A DNA stretch of 64,000 nt from Rhypophila decipiens (GCA_033297075.1 MU858075.1:8446-72445); one strand, 5' to 3'; counted from the first letter of the stretch, positions 11,020 through 23,060 are shown. Numbers and translations: made by a program. Notes: generated by a model from the letters alone, not told the origin.

Positions 11020-12696
11020 ATGGCTGGCGCGTCGAACGGGGTTTCTGCTTCGGCAGCCCTCGATGACCTCCAACCTCCACCGGGTGTCATCATTCCACCC
11101 CTCGAGATCCGCGAAGCGATCGAGAAAACGGCTGGCTTCGTTATGCGCGGAGGCGCCGGTCTTGAACAGCGTATTCGCGACAACCATGGCCAAAACCCCA
11201 AGTTCAGTTTTTTGATGACGAAAGAAGACCCTTACAATGCCTTCTACGAGTGGCGCAAGGACGAGATCAAGGCTGGGCGTGGCACCGCTGTTGCTGCTGG
11301 TCGTTCTGGAGAGGTCCCTGCTGCTCCGGTCAAGGAGGAACCCAAGGGCCCTGCCAAACCGCCCGACTTTCAGTTTTCTGCCCGCATGCCCCGGATGAGC
11401 CAGAAGGACTTGGAGGTCGTTCGCACCACGGCCCTGTTCGTTGCCAAAAACGGTCGCCCCTTCATGACACAGCTTGCCCAACGTGAATCCAACAACCCTC
11501 AGTTTCAATTTCTTATGCCCAACCACACCTTCCACAACTTCTTCCAAAGTATGGTTGATCAATATACCATTATTTTGCGCGAGGGCGGGGTATCTGGAAA
11601 TGGAACCCAGGTTCTCCAGGAGCGACTTGCTGAGCTGAAGCTGAACGCGTCCGACAAGTACCATGTTCTAGCCCGTGCGAAGCAAAGAGCCGAATACGCT
11701 AAATGGCAGGAGGCGCAAAAGGCGAAGCAGGAGGAAGAAGAAGAAAAGAAGAAGATTGAGTTTGCGCGCATTGACTGGAACGATTTTGTGGTTGTCGAAA
11801 CCATCGAGTTCACCGAGGCAGACAACGAGGCCCAACTACCCCCGCCGACAACCCTTAACGACCTTCAGTATGCCTCACTGGAGGAGAAGAACAAGATGTC
11901 GATTAACCCCAGCTTGCGCATCGAGGAAGCGTTTCCTTTCGAAGATACGAACTACAATGCATACCCCCCGACGAATCCTACTGCTCCCGCGCCGGCAGTT
12001 CAGGCTTCTGTTGCACCTGCCCTCCCTATTCAGCAGCCATACTCGGTTGCACATGCACCTTCTGTGCAAGGATATGGTGCTTCAGCGCCCCCAGGCGTCC
12101 CTCGGTCGGCGGAAGAAGAGGAGGAGCTTCAGCGCATTCAAGAGCGGGAACAGGAACGCGCACGTAGGCACCAGGCCCAGGCCGACGCCCGAGGTGGCAT
12201 TGCCCCGATCAAGATCAAGGAGAACTATGTTCCCCGGGCGGCTCAGCGAGCAGCCAACAAGGCAACGATGGCATTGTGTCCGAATTGCAAGCAACAGATT
12301 CCGATCAATGAGCTGGATGACCATATGAGAAGTGAGTCGAGTCCCCTTCCCCTCTCTTTTTTGAATTCCGTGCGCTAATCTTGCATTGCAGTCGAACTCC
12401 TCGATCCTCGGTGGAAGGAGCAGAAGGCCAAGGCCGAAGCCCGATATGCCACAACCAATCTATCCACGATTGATGTTGCAAACAACCTCAAGAGAATGCG
12501 CCAGCAAGACGACAATACCAATGGCGCCTCCGATGGGGTCTCGGAGGAGGAGCAAGCGAGAAGGAAAAAGGTTGCATTGAACAGCTACGACGGCAACCCG
12601 GATGGCAAGAGCCATGCTCATACGAGCCACCTTCAGTCCTACAATGTGAATGAGCAGATTCGGGCAATTCACCAAAAGTTTGGCGATAAGAAATAG
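11020..12696 (+). CDS. prp21: splicing factor 3a subunit 1 (SF3A1/Prp21)
   Basis: Exons are 11020-12331 and 12392-12696, with an intron at 12332-12391 (GTGAGT, CTAAT branch, TTGCAG); 538 residues. It is a core component of the U2 snRNP that helps U2 engage the branch site. Two SURP modules are visible. The first is at about 30-75 (IREAIEKTAGFVMRGG through NPKFSFLM and AFYEWRKDEI). The second is at about 130-175 (EVVRTTALFVAKNGRPF, NPQFQFLMPNHTFHNFF). A charged helix follows, rich in Lys/Glu (EEEEEKKKIEF), then a Pro/Ala region. A conserved C-terminal block has CPNCKQQIPINELDDHMR and LLDPRWKEQK. It lacks the ubiquitin-like domain that ends the animal protein. The splice junction falls inside the conserved block, which supports it strongly. 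Confidence 0.95.
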
Positions 12697-13587
12697 GAAA
12701 CACGCATCGACGCTAAAGGTGAATCCCAAGCCCCATCTGGCAACCCTCACAAAAAGTCCAAGCTGACGAAGAAGGAAAGATTTATGAACTAAGAGGAACC
12801 GCTGATTCCTGCACGCTATGATGCCTCAACAGCAGAGTTCTCCCGTGATTTTCGGGAGATGATGAAGGAATTCAGTCGACACTGGGGGAAAACCCGTCAA
12901 AATTAAAGCGAGTTCTTAGTTGAGACTATTTTTCGTTGCAGGTGAGGAATTTGCGCCTTGTCAGTCGTTTGATTTGCGAGGCTCATTACCAACACAAGAC
13001 GCAGTTGTCCACTGGTGGGCCGATTTTATATCAAGCATATACCGGTGTTTGAATACAGGGAGGATGAGGAAATGAATGTAAATATGACCGACAGTTTGGT
13101 TTTGCTCCCCGGAGATCACGGGTATCATTTCACTAATCAGGTATACGGAGACAAGACCGGGTACCTCGAATGGCGATGAGGGCTGGCTTGAAAGCCATAT
13201 TTTCCTGGCGAATAACGTATCGGGTCCGCAACAGCGGCCTCCAGGTCCCATAAGTCAGAAAGGCCCCAATAATTCACACAAATTGCATGTGCTTCAATCT
13301 TCTCCTAGGAGGTGATCCGGTGTTTTGTATAGGCTTGTTCACAACCAGCGGCTGCCCATGAAAGCAAATTCTGAGGCGATTTTCAAAGGCCTCTGGCAGT
13401 CTGGGATATTATTCACATTCTTACCTAAGCTTCCTTCCCCCTCACCGTAGACAAGAAAGTATAATCCAAAAACTGATATATTACTGCCGATTTTAACTTT
13501 AAATGACTATATCGGCGAGAGTTAAAGACCGATGAGTTACTAGCCGGTTTGACTTTTCAAATCCTGAACTTTATGGAGGGGAGCAGA
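12697..13587. other. intergenic: SF3a1 3' end and snx3 distal promoter
   Basis: No coding exon is supportable. Short frames occur on the minus strand at 12961-13251. The sequence becomes AT-richer toward 13480-13550, leading into the TATA-like element of snx3. Confidence 0.5.
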
Positions 13588-13595
13588 TATATAAG
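13588..13595 (+). promoter_or_regulatory. TATA box of snx3
   Basis: TATATAAG lies about 30 bases before a TCATCAACAACCAC stretch typical of fungal start sites and leaders, predicting transcription start near 13620. No other plus-strand gene lies closer than snx3. Confidence 0.4.
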
Positions 13596-13619
13596 CTCAG
13601 GAAAATCCAAGATCGATTG

Positions 13620-14176
13620 TTTTCTCGTTCATCAACAACCACAACTCAACAACGATCAGAGGACCGGGCGACGGAGACACAATTAGGAATAGAAGCCTTC
13701 CCCCAAACAAAGCCGAGGGGAGCCCCTCACCCTGCGGTTGACATTGTCGGGTCTCTGCTCTTGATCATCCATGTGTAAAAAGACTTGGTGGGTCACTGCT
13801 CTAATCCTACCTAGGTCACACCTAGCTGCAGATTCCAAGCCTGTCTCCCCCACCTTTTAGAGTTGTCGTCGTCTCTCATCGAACCGTGGAATCGGTTGCG
13901 TAGCTAACCATTCCTCTACAACCCAATCTCAATTCTCACCAGCATTACAAACCACTCGAATCATTAGCTCTCATCGCTTGATTCGGGGAGCTTCGCCCTC
14001 GAAGACGAATACTCTAAGCTGACCCCGCCAACACCGCGAAAACGGCTTCCCAAAACGAGTACACGGCTCCCGCAAAGGGCGCGGAGCCGGCCAAATCCAC
14101 CTCCTCTCTCCCGACCTCACCCACAGACAAGGCAGCAGCTGCCGCCGCTGCCGCTGCCCGTCTGCATCGGCCCATC
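13620..14176 (+). other. long snx3 5' leader with upstream ORF
   Basis: About 550 nt separate the predicted start site from the SNX3 ATG. An upstream ATG at about 13770 opens a short frame that closes within 100 nt. From 14018 to the ATG the SNX3 frame itself is open for 53 codons with GC-rich third positions, encoding a Pro/Ala-rich segment with an alanine run, but it contains no ATG. Either it is untranslated or an upstream exon splices into it. Confidence 0.4.
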
Positions 14177-14753
14177 ATGCAGTCCATGCCAGATACGCGA
14201 CAGCAGTCCTTTGACGAGATCTACGGCCCACCAGAGAACTTTCTCGAGATAGAGGTGCGTACATCGGGAACCCTCTCAAAATAATTTGCCATGGGTGCTA
14301 ATTTTCATGGAGGAAATAGGTTAGAAACCCACGTACACATGGCATAGGACGGCACATGTATACCGACTACGAGATCGTATGTCGCACCAATATTCCCGCC
14401 TTTAAGCTACGCCAGTCGTCGGTGCGACGGCGATACTCAGACTTTGAATACTTTCGCGACATTCTCGAGCGCGAGAGCGCCCGCGTGACCATCCCGCCGC
14501 TACCAGGGAAAGTGTTCACCAACCGGTTCAGCGATGATGTGATTGAAGGCCGCCGGGCTGGGCTCGAAAAGTTCCTCAAGATCGTGGTGGGCCATCCGTT
14601 GCTTCAGACAGGGAGCAAGGTGTTGGCTGCTTTTGTGCAAGGTTAGTATCAGGCGTATCCTCTCCTCTGCGCAATGCCGCGCTGAAATCCATCGTCGACT
14701 GACCAAAATAACGTGGCTTCCCAGATCCAAACTGGGACCGTCAAGCCTGGTGA
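14177..14753 (+). CDS. snx3: sorting nexin-3 (PX-domain retromer adaptor)
   Basis: Exons are 14177-14254, 14320-14641 and 14725-14753; introns are 65 and 83 nt; 142 residues, the family's usual length. It binds PtdIns3P on early endosomes and recruits cargo to retromer for return to the Golgi. It is almost entirely a PX domain: [10 protein letters not shown], the phosphoinositide-binding [14 protein letters not shown], the PPLPGK loop, RRAGLEKFL, then the characteristic end [11 protein letters not shown] and TGA. The start [10 protein letters not shown] fits fungal SNX3 proteins. Unusually, the frame stays open for 129 codons after the TGA (described separately). It is convergent with the rim2 gene downstream. 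Confidence 0.93.
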
Positions 14754-15143
14754 CTCTTTCGACTGGCTCGTTTCACAACTTCTTCGTCTACTTCTTCTCC
14801 CGCTACATCTTCTGCATCCATTGCTTCTCCCCCACCCCCCGTTTCTTCTAGCTCTAGCAGACAGCCAATTAAATATAATAATCAGTCTCCATCACCACCA
14901 CTTATTCAAAAGCAAGGCCAGGCTACACTCTATCCTTCACAGCCGCCCCCATCACCACGAACACCGAGGAAGCTGCGCAAACGACCGCCAAAAGGTTCAT
15001 CCTACTGGCTGGAGGCAGAGACACAGGCATTGCAAGCGTTGAAGAACAAGCAGAGGCTCCTGGACGAGGAAGAGGATGAAGAAGACAGCGACGAACGACA
15101 CGCCAACCACGATTCTGTACGAGCTATGATGGATGGTCGATGA
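14754..15143 (+). other. in-frame 3' extension of snx3 (readthrough or alternative intron)
   Basis: Directly after the SNX3 stop (TGA followed by C) the same frame continues for 129 codons to TGA at 15141. It runs through a Ser/Thr/Pro-rich part, a Pro/Lys/Arg part (RTPRKLRKRPPKGSSYWLEA), then a Lys/Glu/Asp-rich helix-like end (NKQRLLDEEEDEEDSDER). A pyrimidine-rich alternative intron, 14749-14851 (GTGACT...TTCTAG), would remove the TGA and keep exactly this frame, and so would an acceptor at 14857. A functional longer SNX3 isoform is an inference; an untranslated but by chance open 3' UTR is the alternative. Confidence 0.4.
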
Positions 15144-15808
15144 TGGTATGTATGTAGCTATGAAAAAGGGTGCCGCTCTTGTGAGTGAGGCGCCAAAAAC
15201 GGCGGTTATTCCCAAGAGCTATATGATTCTTTCTCTTGGTGTTTTTCTTTGTCATTTCCAGGGCACGAGTAGAATCATCTCTGTATTGACTTTGCGTGCA
15301 TGCAAAAGGGCATCATTGTGTCGTTTGTTGCTTATTTTCCATTTCACTCATGTTTTCTAGGACCTTTGCTGTCACCTTATTCTGGCGATTATATCTAGTT
15401 GAGATTTGGCTCCTCGTCATGGCGATGAGAGTGATGAGTTGTTGTATTTCTTTTACCTTTCACCATTTGGCAACCCAAAAACGCAACTCTAGTAACGTCC
15501 TTCATATATCCCAAAACCATTATCCCAATTTGTTTATATAGCACTGGGGCTACCGTAGGGCTGAGAACTGTGCATGATGAACAGTGATATATGCATGCAT
15601 GGCGCTCGCGAAGTCGCTGCTCCCTTCCTGCCCGTCGCTATGCTGCCCGTTATTACTTTCCGTTTCTCTTACAATTAATTACTCTTACATCAGTCCCCTT
15701 GAAGGTTTAATATACAAGTGCCCACCCTATATGGGAAAGGCAAACCCTGAGGGTGGTGGGTTCATAAATACAATGCGTTGCCGCTGGTGTGTTGGTTATA
15801 TTTCGTCC
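15144..15808. other. intergenic between convergent snx3 and rim2
   Basis: The 3' UTRs of both genes are expected here. T-rich and AT-rich tracts occur on the plus strand around 15220-15540. No coding exon was seen. Confidence 0.5.
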
Positions 15809-17104
15809 TCAGTTCAGCCCGGACTTGGAACCAAAGAGAGGCAGGAGGAGTTCGTACATGCCGAACATGATGGCGGCGCTGGGCACGGTACGGAGAAGAT
15901 GGGGCGTCATGCCACCATAGAGACCGACCATACCCTCCTCCTTGAAGACGAGCTTGAGACATTGGACCAGCCCCGTATATTTCGCTCTCCCATCGGCCGG
16001 AGGCGCCTGTCGTAACCGTGTGCGCGCAACCTATAATAATACCGACCCGTTCGTTAGCCATCCTCACTCCTCTTTCTACCCAAGTCAGTCATTAGAGCAA
16101 CATACCTCATGCGGATAAGTCAAAATAGCAGCAACCAATTTCGCGCCACCAGCAGCAGTAGCATTGCCCATCCAACCAACGGTAGAATCCCACCACGTCC
16201 TCTCCCTCCCACTGAGAACAATCCTCTCCTCCCTCTGCGCAAGCGTCTTCTTCATGCGCTCGTACATGGTCCACTGCAAAGTCGACTCCGCAACCCCCAA
16301 ATAACTAGCGCTCATGCCTTTATACAGCCCTTTGATCCCCTCGTTCCTGAGAACCTGCTTGATACAATCCCAGCTATTCTTGTACCTCCTCGTCGCAACG
16401 CCTCCACTCTCGGCCGCCACACTCTTGTCGAGCTGTAATCTTGTTTTAACCATCCAGATGGGGTTTGTCATTGTGCTGGTCACCACGCCCGCCAATGTCC
16501 CCGCTGCGAGATGCACCCAGGGAGCTTCTTTGCCCCCGTTCATGTAATCGGCTATTAATCTCTTGCCGTTACCATATGTAAAGAAATTGATAGACCTTGC
16601 GGGGACGACTCCGACTAGATTCGGGCCGAGGCCTTTGAAGAGCGCGCGGGGACCTTCCACGCGGTAGACGGCTGCTAGGATCTGGCCTGTTTCTTGAAAG
16701 TGGTAGGCTGCTGCTCGGACGGGGTTCATCTTTGTCGCGTGCGCTGCGCGGGTGGCTTGGAGCTGGGCTTGGTAAAAGTCGGATTGGAGGCGGGTTTTGA
16801 GCACGTCGAGGGGGGCTGTTAGGGTTGCTGCTGTCATTCCGCCGATTCTGGATTGATTGGGGAGTTAGTTGCACTGCGCGCGCAAAGGGTTTAGGAGGTT
16901 GTGTGTGTGATGGAGCCTCACTCACCCTCCTGCCACGAAATGCGCCCATGATTTCGCAAAGGCATTTTCTTTTTGTTGTCTAGTCTGGTTGCAAGACTCT
17001 GGTATTATTTCGCCCGTTTCTCGCGATTGCACTAGTTCCATCTCGTCGTCCACCTTGTTGCTTGAGCTGCCAGGTATCCTCCTGGCAGCAGCCGCGGAGG
17101 CCAT
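15809..17104 (-). CDS. rim2: mitochondrial pyrimidine nucleotide carrier (Rim2 type)
   Basis: Exons on the minus strand are 17104-16926, 16847-16106 and 16030-15809; introns are 78 and 75 nt; 380 residues. It belongs to the mitochondrial carrier family (three tandem repeats, six membrane helices). The three signature motifs are PLDVLKTR (72-79), PIWMVKTR (189-196) and PHEVARTR (305-312), the last one rebuilt across intron 2. The Trp after PI in repeat 2 and the His-Glu in repeat 3 are what I recall for Rim2/PNC carriers. These import dCTP/dTTP/UTP-type nucleotides into the matrix, often with iron. The N-terminal 50 residues before the first helix are polar. A folate/FAD-type carrier is the main alternative. 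Confidence 0.9.
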
Positions 17105-19034
17105 CGTGAACTTCTGTGCGGGTGTGTTTTATACCGTGCCGATTAGGCGAATTGGCGGGTTTGTGTCGCTCGTTGTGTATGTGTGTTGGACTGGGAGGGA
17201 TTCTAGGAATTGATACCTGTTGGCGATCTAGAATATCGACAAGATTTGAGACTGAATACCGGGTATAGAGGCAAAGTTATGGGTATTGGTAATGATACAG
17301 GGTCGTCTGAATTGAATGACGAAATCTTTTGGATAAGAGATGCCGGCAGAGAGTCGCTGACTTTTATATCGCATTAAAAAGATTTTCTCTATCCGTATGT
17401 TGGGAGAGAATATAAAAGAAAAGAGTGCCTCGGGCAAGAGAATAAGAAATCGCAAAGCGTTATCAATCGATAAGAGAAAAAGGGCCTCCCGAGATGGGTC
17501 TCTCGGTTTTTTTTCTGGGGTCTCGCATTGAAAAGCGCTAGCATGTCCCCTGACGCGTCCATGGCACGGTTCATCTGGAAGACTGGATTTCTGCAAGTGC
17601 TGCGACTTCGGTTAATTCCCGGATTCCCGGTTGCGTCATGGGTAATACCCGAAACCTCCAGTTACGGGTGGCCCATGCTTTTCCATGAAACTGCTTACGT
17701 AAGTGGAGAATATCAAAAGGGGCACAAACAAAACTGCCATATAGGTAGTTCATCAGGGGCAGCTCTGTTCAACGATTCTTCGTTGCCTCCAACCACCATC
17801 ACAAGACAAGAAATGCGAACTATTCACAACAAAACACACATTATCAAGATCATTATTAAGAGGCAAGGAAATCATTCATTTTCTCATAAAAATCTATCAC
17901 ATCTTACACACGACGGATTCATCCTCCAGCAAAATGGACCTAGTACCTCTGAGGAAAGAAACGAGCAGTTGGTTGATAACAAGACCCATCAGCTGTCCAT
18001 ATCCCTCCCTCCAATGCTCTCGATAAGTTTCCATTACATCAAGGCAACCCTGCCCCGAAAGCTGGGCGGGCAAGGTTGTCATGGGTCTTCTTGCAGTCAA
18101 GTAAGAAGACCAGGTGAGCTCCGTTATTCTGGAAGGAATTCCTCATTCTTGCAACTCGATGCCATGTCTTCCTCTTCTCCAATGTCGAAGTTTATGGGGA
18201 AGATGTCGGGCATCTTGTACTTGAAGCCCTGTGTTAACAGACAGCGATGATCGATTGCTGATGAGCGTGCGGACGGTATGGATGTTGCGATTGCCATGGT
18301 GAACCTCAATACCCATAACGTCCTTCCTCCTTGCAAACTAGCTCTAATGATTCCTTCATTGTGGTATCCGTACCCGGATCGTCGGTTAGGGACGGGGGAA
18401 AAAACAAACTCTCAAAGGAAAAAAAACAAACGACGACCAAAAACAAAGAGTGAGAAAAGCGTTCAAGGATTGACGCCTTCGTGACGCGAGCTATAGTACA
18501 AATGCACTTGAGATCCGGTGCCAGTGGCCACTGATATTCTTCCTGAAATGAGTGGAAGAATGAACCAATCCCATATGTGCTTTCCATCGTGCAGAACGCC
18601 GGTGAGCTTGCATGTAGCATGCTCGACAGTATAGCGATCAAATCCCATGCTGCTTTAGCCCGCCAGGGAACGACCTGGAAGGAAAAGTGGCGAGCTGGAA
18701 CTCGGATTTGCTTTTTGACAAAGGAAAGAGATATCGTGAGGAAATAATCGTGAATGTCAAAAATACAGCCAAGAAGGAAAGAAGTTGCGCGCCCAGGGTA
18801 TCTCCAGCAAGGCAAACCGCCGTTGGAAGAAAAAGAGAAAGCAGATAGCCGAAGAGAGCCGTCACTGTCGATCCGGAATCTTGGTATCTTGCAGCCATGA
18901 TGGTGTAGAACTGGCAGCAAAATTGCGCATGGAGAACAGGAACGAAAACTCCCGCTTGAGTCGCGGAATTCGAAAGTCAAGAAGGATTGCCATCATTTGC
19001 GTCCGTTGACTTGTCCCGTGAAGGCACGGCCGCC
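17105..19034. other. intergenic, no convincing gene
   Basis: This 1.9-kb stretch lies between the rim2 start and the end of the RRM gene. Long frames on both strands (17528-18250 plus, 18306-18980 minus) overlap and have Ser/Phe/Cys-rich, non-protein-like compositions. A 57-codon minus ATG frame (18297-18124), ending with acidic residues, follows a C/T-rich leader-like tract and could be a small peptide gene; I do not support it beyond mention. Confidence 0.45.
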
Positions 19035-21525
19035 TTAATGCTTGTAGGGCAGGGCACGCTTGAGGATGCGCTCAATGGCGGAGAGCTCCTTCATCGCTGC
19101 CTCATGCAGAGTCATTTGGTCAAACTCCGGGCCATCAGGGTAGCCAATCTCGTACCACAGAAAACCAAAGTAGTTGGTGCTCAGCTTGCCAGCGACCTCC
19201 TGAATTCTAGTGCGCTCAGTGAGGTCCGTGTCATTAACAGACCGAGTCGTCTCCTCGCGGATGATGGCGATATACCACTCCAGAACATCAAGTGGCACGC
19301 CGGGCTTGGGGCAGATGGCTTGCTCGTGAATCCACATCTCAGGAAAGCGGGGCTGGTTAAAACCACGCTGCTGCTGATCCGACATGTTCACCAGATAAGC
19401 GATGTTGTCCTTCTGCAAAACAGTGAATCCGGGGCACAGCATGGCAGCACGCAGGAGGCGCTTCTGCAGCTGCTCGTTGATTGTGTCGTGCTGGATTGGC
19501 GGTCTGCCCTGGGAAAGTTGCAGTTCGTGATGGCGCCTGATGGACAGCATCATCAGCTCAAGGAGACGGTAGGTCGCGTTGTAGACAGCCCATCGCTGGC
19601 GAATTGTGATCTTGTCGGACATTTGCCAGGGTAGCTTCTTGATGGTGGAGATCATGCACTCGTAAGGACGCTGCGGGCATTCTTTCGAGTAGGGAGACTG
19701 AATCGTAAAGTTAGAATACAGTGGATACAGCTTGAGAGGCAGGTGTGAAATGGACGAGACTCACTCTGTGCGGGATCTCAACATGCTTGACCAGCATAGT
19801 CATTTCCTCCTCAGTGACAAACCCTTTGAACGTCTTCCAGGGCTCGTCAGCACCAGACTCCTGGATGTGGGGATATGATCCTCTCCACATGACACCAGTT
19901 GCCAATGGGAACAAGTCCGTCATGAGCTGTGTTGGGCTGGACAGGGTCACCTCGACAGGACGATCTCCCAGCCGAGGCAAGCGGCCGCGAGTCTGGGCAT
20001 GGCCCAGGCGCTCGACAGCTTTCATAGCCTCATGAGAGCTCACAAACTCAACATATGCGTCAAGTGTCTTGCTGGTCGTTCGTTCCATGATGATGTGAAC
20101 GGGCTCGAGAGTGTCATTGAGGATCTTGGCATTGCGTCCGAGAAGTGCAATGATCTCAGCCCGCTTGCTGGCGAAAGGAATCTACTGACAGTTAGCAAAT
20201 TCTGCACAGCAGTGATGTGGCTTCAGCTTCGGAAACTTACATTTTTCAACAGAATAACGCCATTTGAGGATGGCGAAGACTGAATGGAGCTCTCAATGAA
20301 AGGGAAGTTGGCTCGGCTCAGGGCTTCCTCGATCGTTGGCAGACCACTGGGGGTATCTGTCAACCTATTCAGGTGGGCTGAACGAAGAGCCTGAATCTCT
20401 GGACGAACTGGGCCAGCTGATGAGGGAACAATGGCAACGGCGCGACTCTCATCTGCCTCCATAACGGCCGGAAGAAGTCTGAGGGCACCACGCTCCTTGC
20501 TAGGTGACGAGGCACCGAACGGATCGTCAGATCCACTCACCGGGGCCTCCGTTTCCTTAACCGGCGCAGTCAAGCCCGGAAGATTGAACTGGGGTGGTGG
20601 TTGAATGAAGCCGCCATTCGGGCGAGGAGCAAAGTTTCGCGGCTCTGACTGGACATATGAGCCTGTCTTGGTTGGCGTCTCATACTCGCTGCCCGGGGTT
20701 GCTGCAGCCTTGGGAGTCATCTCGGTATTGATGACGGTCGTCGGTGCTGGACTTCCGTCTGCCTGATTATATGCGTAGCCTTGACCGTACTGTTGCTGTT
20801 GGAGTGCAGATACAGGGTAGTGGTTTTGTTGCTGGTTCATAACAGGATACTGAGGAATGGCACCATTGGTGGCATATTGAGGGTACACATTGCTCATGTT
20901 TGCTGGTCCTTTACGCCGTGAATAACGTCAGTCAACTGGGCAACGCCAATGAAAGATAATTTCTGCTCACCATTGCTAGCAGTTGCAGTCATGCGCTGGA
21001 AGTGTTGGGGCATCTGATACATGACCGGCTGGCTACCAACAACCATGTCCCTTCCAGCAGCTGAATTGTTGCTTGATCCTGAGCCATATTTGTTGCCGAG
21101 ATATGAGGCTTGCATATTGCTGTTCTGTGCTCTCCAGCCATTCTGTTTGGTGTTAGTGTATTGTGGCAGCGGAGAAACATGTCCTCTTTACTCACGTGGA
21201 CCTGGGCCTGGGCTCTGTTGAAGTCGGAGCGCTGGCTGTCTTTCTCTCGAGCACTGTTATCATCACTTGCGTTGCTCGCGTCGGCATGGGTCGATCCAAG
21301 ATTTCCGGAACCCTCAAGAGCAGTTTCGTCTCGAGAAGAAGATGCTCCATTGAAGGTATCCTCGACTGGGCTATAGAGGGGAGCTCCACCGCCTGTGTCA
21401 TTGTCGTCCGAGGAGACTGACTCATCATCTTCAAGAGTAGAGTACCGATTTCTGCCACTGTACATATTGGCAATCCTTCTTTTGACCGCACTGGTTGGCT
21501 CGCCTGGAGCCATGGTGAAGGACAT
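19035..21525 (-). CDS. RRM-type RNA-binding protein
   Basis: Five exons on the minus strand: 21525-21196, 21142-20971, 20902-20241, 20181-19765 and 19697-19035; introns of 53, 68, 59 and 67 nt; 747 residues. The first half is low-complexity: Ser/Asp-rich, then Gln/Tyr/Asn-rich (YPVSALQQQQYGQGY), typical of granule-forming RNA-binding proteins. From about 380 an RRM-like fold is visible: the RNP2-like strand VILLKNIPF crosses intron 3, and an RNP1-like strand reads LDAYVEFVSSHEAMKAVERL. The last 220 residues (from exon 5) are a helix-rich, well-conserved-looking domain including KITIRQRWAVYNATYRLLEL that I cannot name. The start is the first of two close ATGs. The target RNA and process are unknown. 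Confidence 0.85.
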
Positions 21526-22579
21526 TTATTTTAGATCAATGCCGTCGCAGGGCTATAAATCACGGACACTGTTAGATGACTTTCAAAAAATCTTGATGGC
21601 TTTGAAATGACACGGGGAAGGAGATCATTTGATAGAACACATAGAGAGATTGTCCTGTGAGAACTGAAAGGCGGGACAGGAAGAGATAACAAGCTGTGGA
21701 AAGAAACCGGAAGGGCAAAAGATGAATCGATGGAGAAAACCAGAAAGTCTAAATTTGTGATGATTTGCTGGGGGGAAAGGTTGGAGAGAAGAGATTTCTA
21801 ACCTACCCGCAGGTTGTGAAGAAAGTTTCTCGACAACCGGCCGAGGAATTGCGGTCTCAAAAAATGAGCCAAACCGTAATGCTCTGCGACAAAAGTTCCG
21901 TTGAGACGACGCAACCCAAAATGCCACCGGGACACTACCCTCCAAGGTGGTGGGGAGTCTGGAGTTAACCACCGAGTGTTAGCATCAGGAAATCAACGAA
22001 GCGATTGGTTCTCGATGCCTCCAAATTTGAGAAGTTGCTGTGTGATGAAAAATTGTGATGGGTAGGATGAGGAGGATGTCCGGGCGGAACAGGAACTATG
22101 CAGTGATGCGAGAGAGGAATGATGAAGTAGAGATCGGCAGAGAGCAGACGTCAAACACTTTCTTTTCTCTACTCGAAACAGTGACGATGGTGGAAGATGA
22201 GGAGTGGGCTGATTGGGTAAAGTTGATTGCTTACCTCGAGCTATTGAGAAGCGCGAGAGAACGAAGAAAGTCGCTACTCGGCGATGAAGAAGAAGAATGA
22301 AGGAGATGGCTTCAAGTTGCGAGGTCAGTGGTGAGATCATAGAAGGAAGTTATAGAAGAGAGAAGGGAGGAGATCTGAACTGCGGTCCGTACCTTGAGAC
22401 GAGGTGGTTGTAGAAGTTTCAGACGTGTGGGAGGAAGAAAACTGCTTGGAGCTTTTGTGAGCGACTGAATGTTGAAGGCAGCTCAGGCAGCTCAGCTCGA
22501 GCGGATTTGGGGACGAACGCACACAAAAATCCTGCAACTTGCAGAGACCAGAGAGTATTTGGAGTGGCCCTGCCAAAGA
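21526..22579. promoter_or_regulatory. promoter and leader region of the RRM gene
   Basis: About 1 kb upstream of the RRM gene, shared divergently with the small gene that begins near 22580. A/G-rich on the plus strand (C/T-rich in the sense of the RRM gene), as expected for a long leader. No exon was identified. Confidence 0.4.
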
Positions 22580-23060
22580 ATGTCTGGGTGGCCCTAGTTG
22601 TTGAGGAGCGGCGACGAGCTGTGTTTTCCCTAGGTACTTTAACAAATCGACGACACTTGCTGACAACAATAGCAACAGGAATCGACAGCAAGCAGAAACC
22701 AGCGGCAAAGCTCCACCCAGTAAAGTACCTGTATGTTGCAAAGAAAGGTGTGCTAGGATGGGCTGCCTGGCAAGGCAAGCAAATCGAACTTAAAGACGGG
22801 GGAAAGCAAAACTTCAGACGGAAGAGGACTGCGGGAAAAGACCAGACTTCAACGAGGTCGCCAGCATCACCTCCTTGGCCTGCCCAATCGACGAGGACTC
22901 TTGGGCCACAGACTTTGATGATTTCTCGCCAGAAGCAGTGCTTGGAGATTATCGTGAGCAATCACTCGACTCAAGGACGGCATTCCATTATAGTCAAGCT
23001 GCACCACCTGTTGGAGCGCCTTGCTTACGACTTCGTAGGACGTCGATGAACTGTAAATAG
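22580..23060 (+). CDS. unrecognised small acidic protein (candidate)
   Basis: My model has exons 22580-22587, 22634-22730 and 22818-23060; introns are 46 and 87 nt; 115 residues. The third exon carries a convincing coding stretch (KRPDFNEVASITSLACPIDE then DSWATDFDDFSPEAVLGDY) ending in TAG. The GTATGT donor at 22731 joined to CTTCAG at 22817 extends that frame backwards through an Asn/Gln-rich segment. The first intron is weak (donor GTGGCC, only 46 nt), so the start is uncertain. No domain is recognised. A longer frame in another phase covers the same region and has a poorer composition. It is convergent with arpc4. Confidence 0.35.

Noticed and set aside
18306..18980. 224-codon minus-strand frame
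   Set aside because: Ser/Phe/Cys-rich with no domain; it lies in the 3' flank of the RRM gene and overlaps other open frames.
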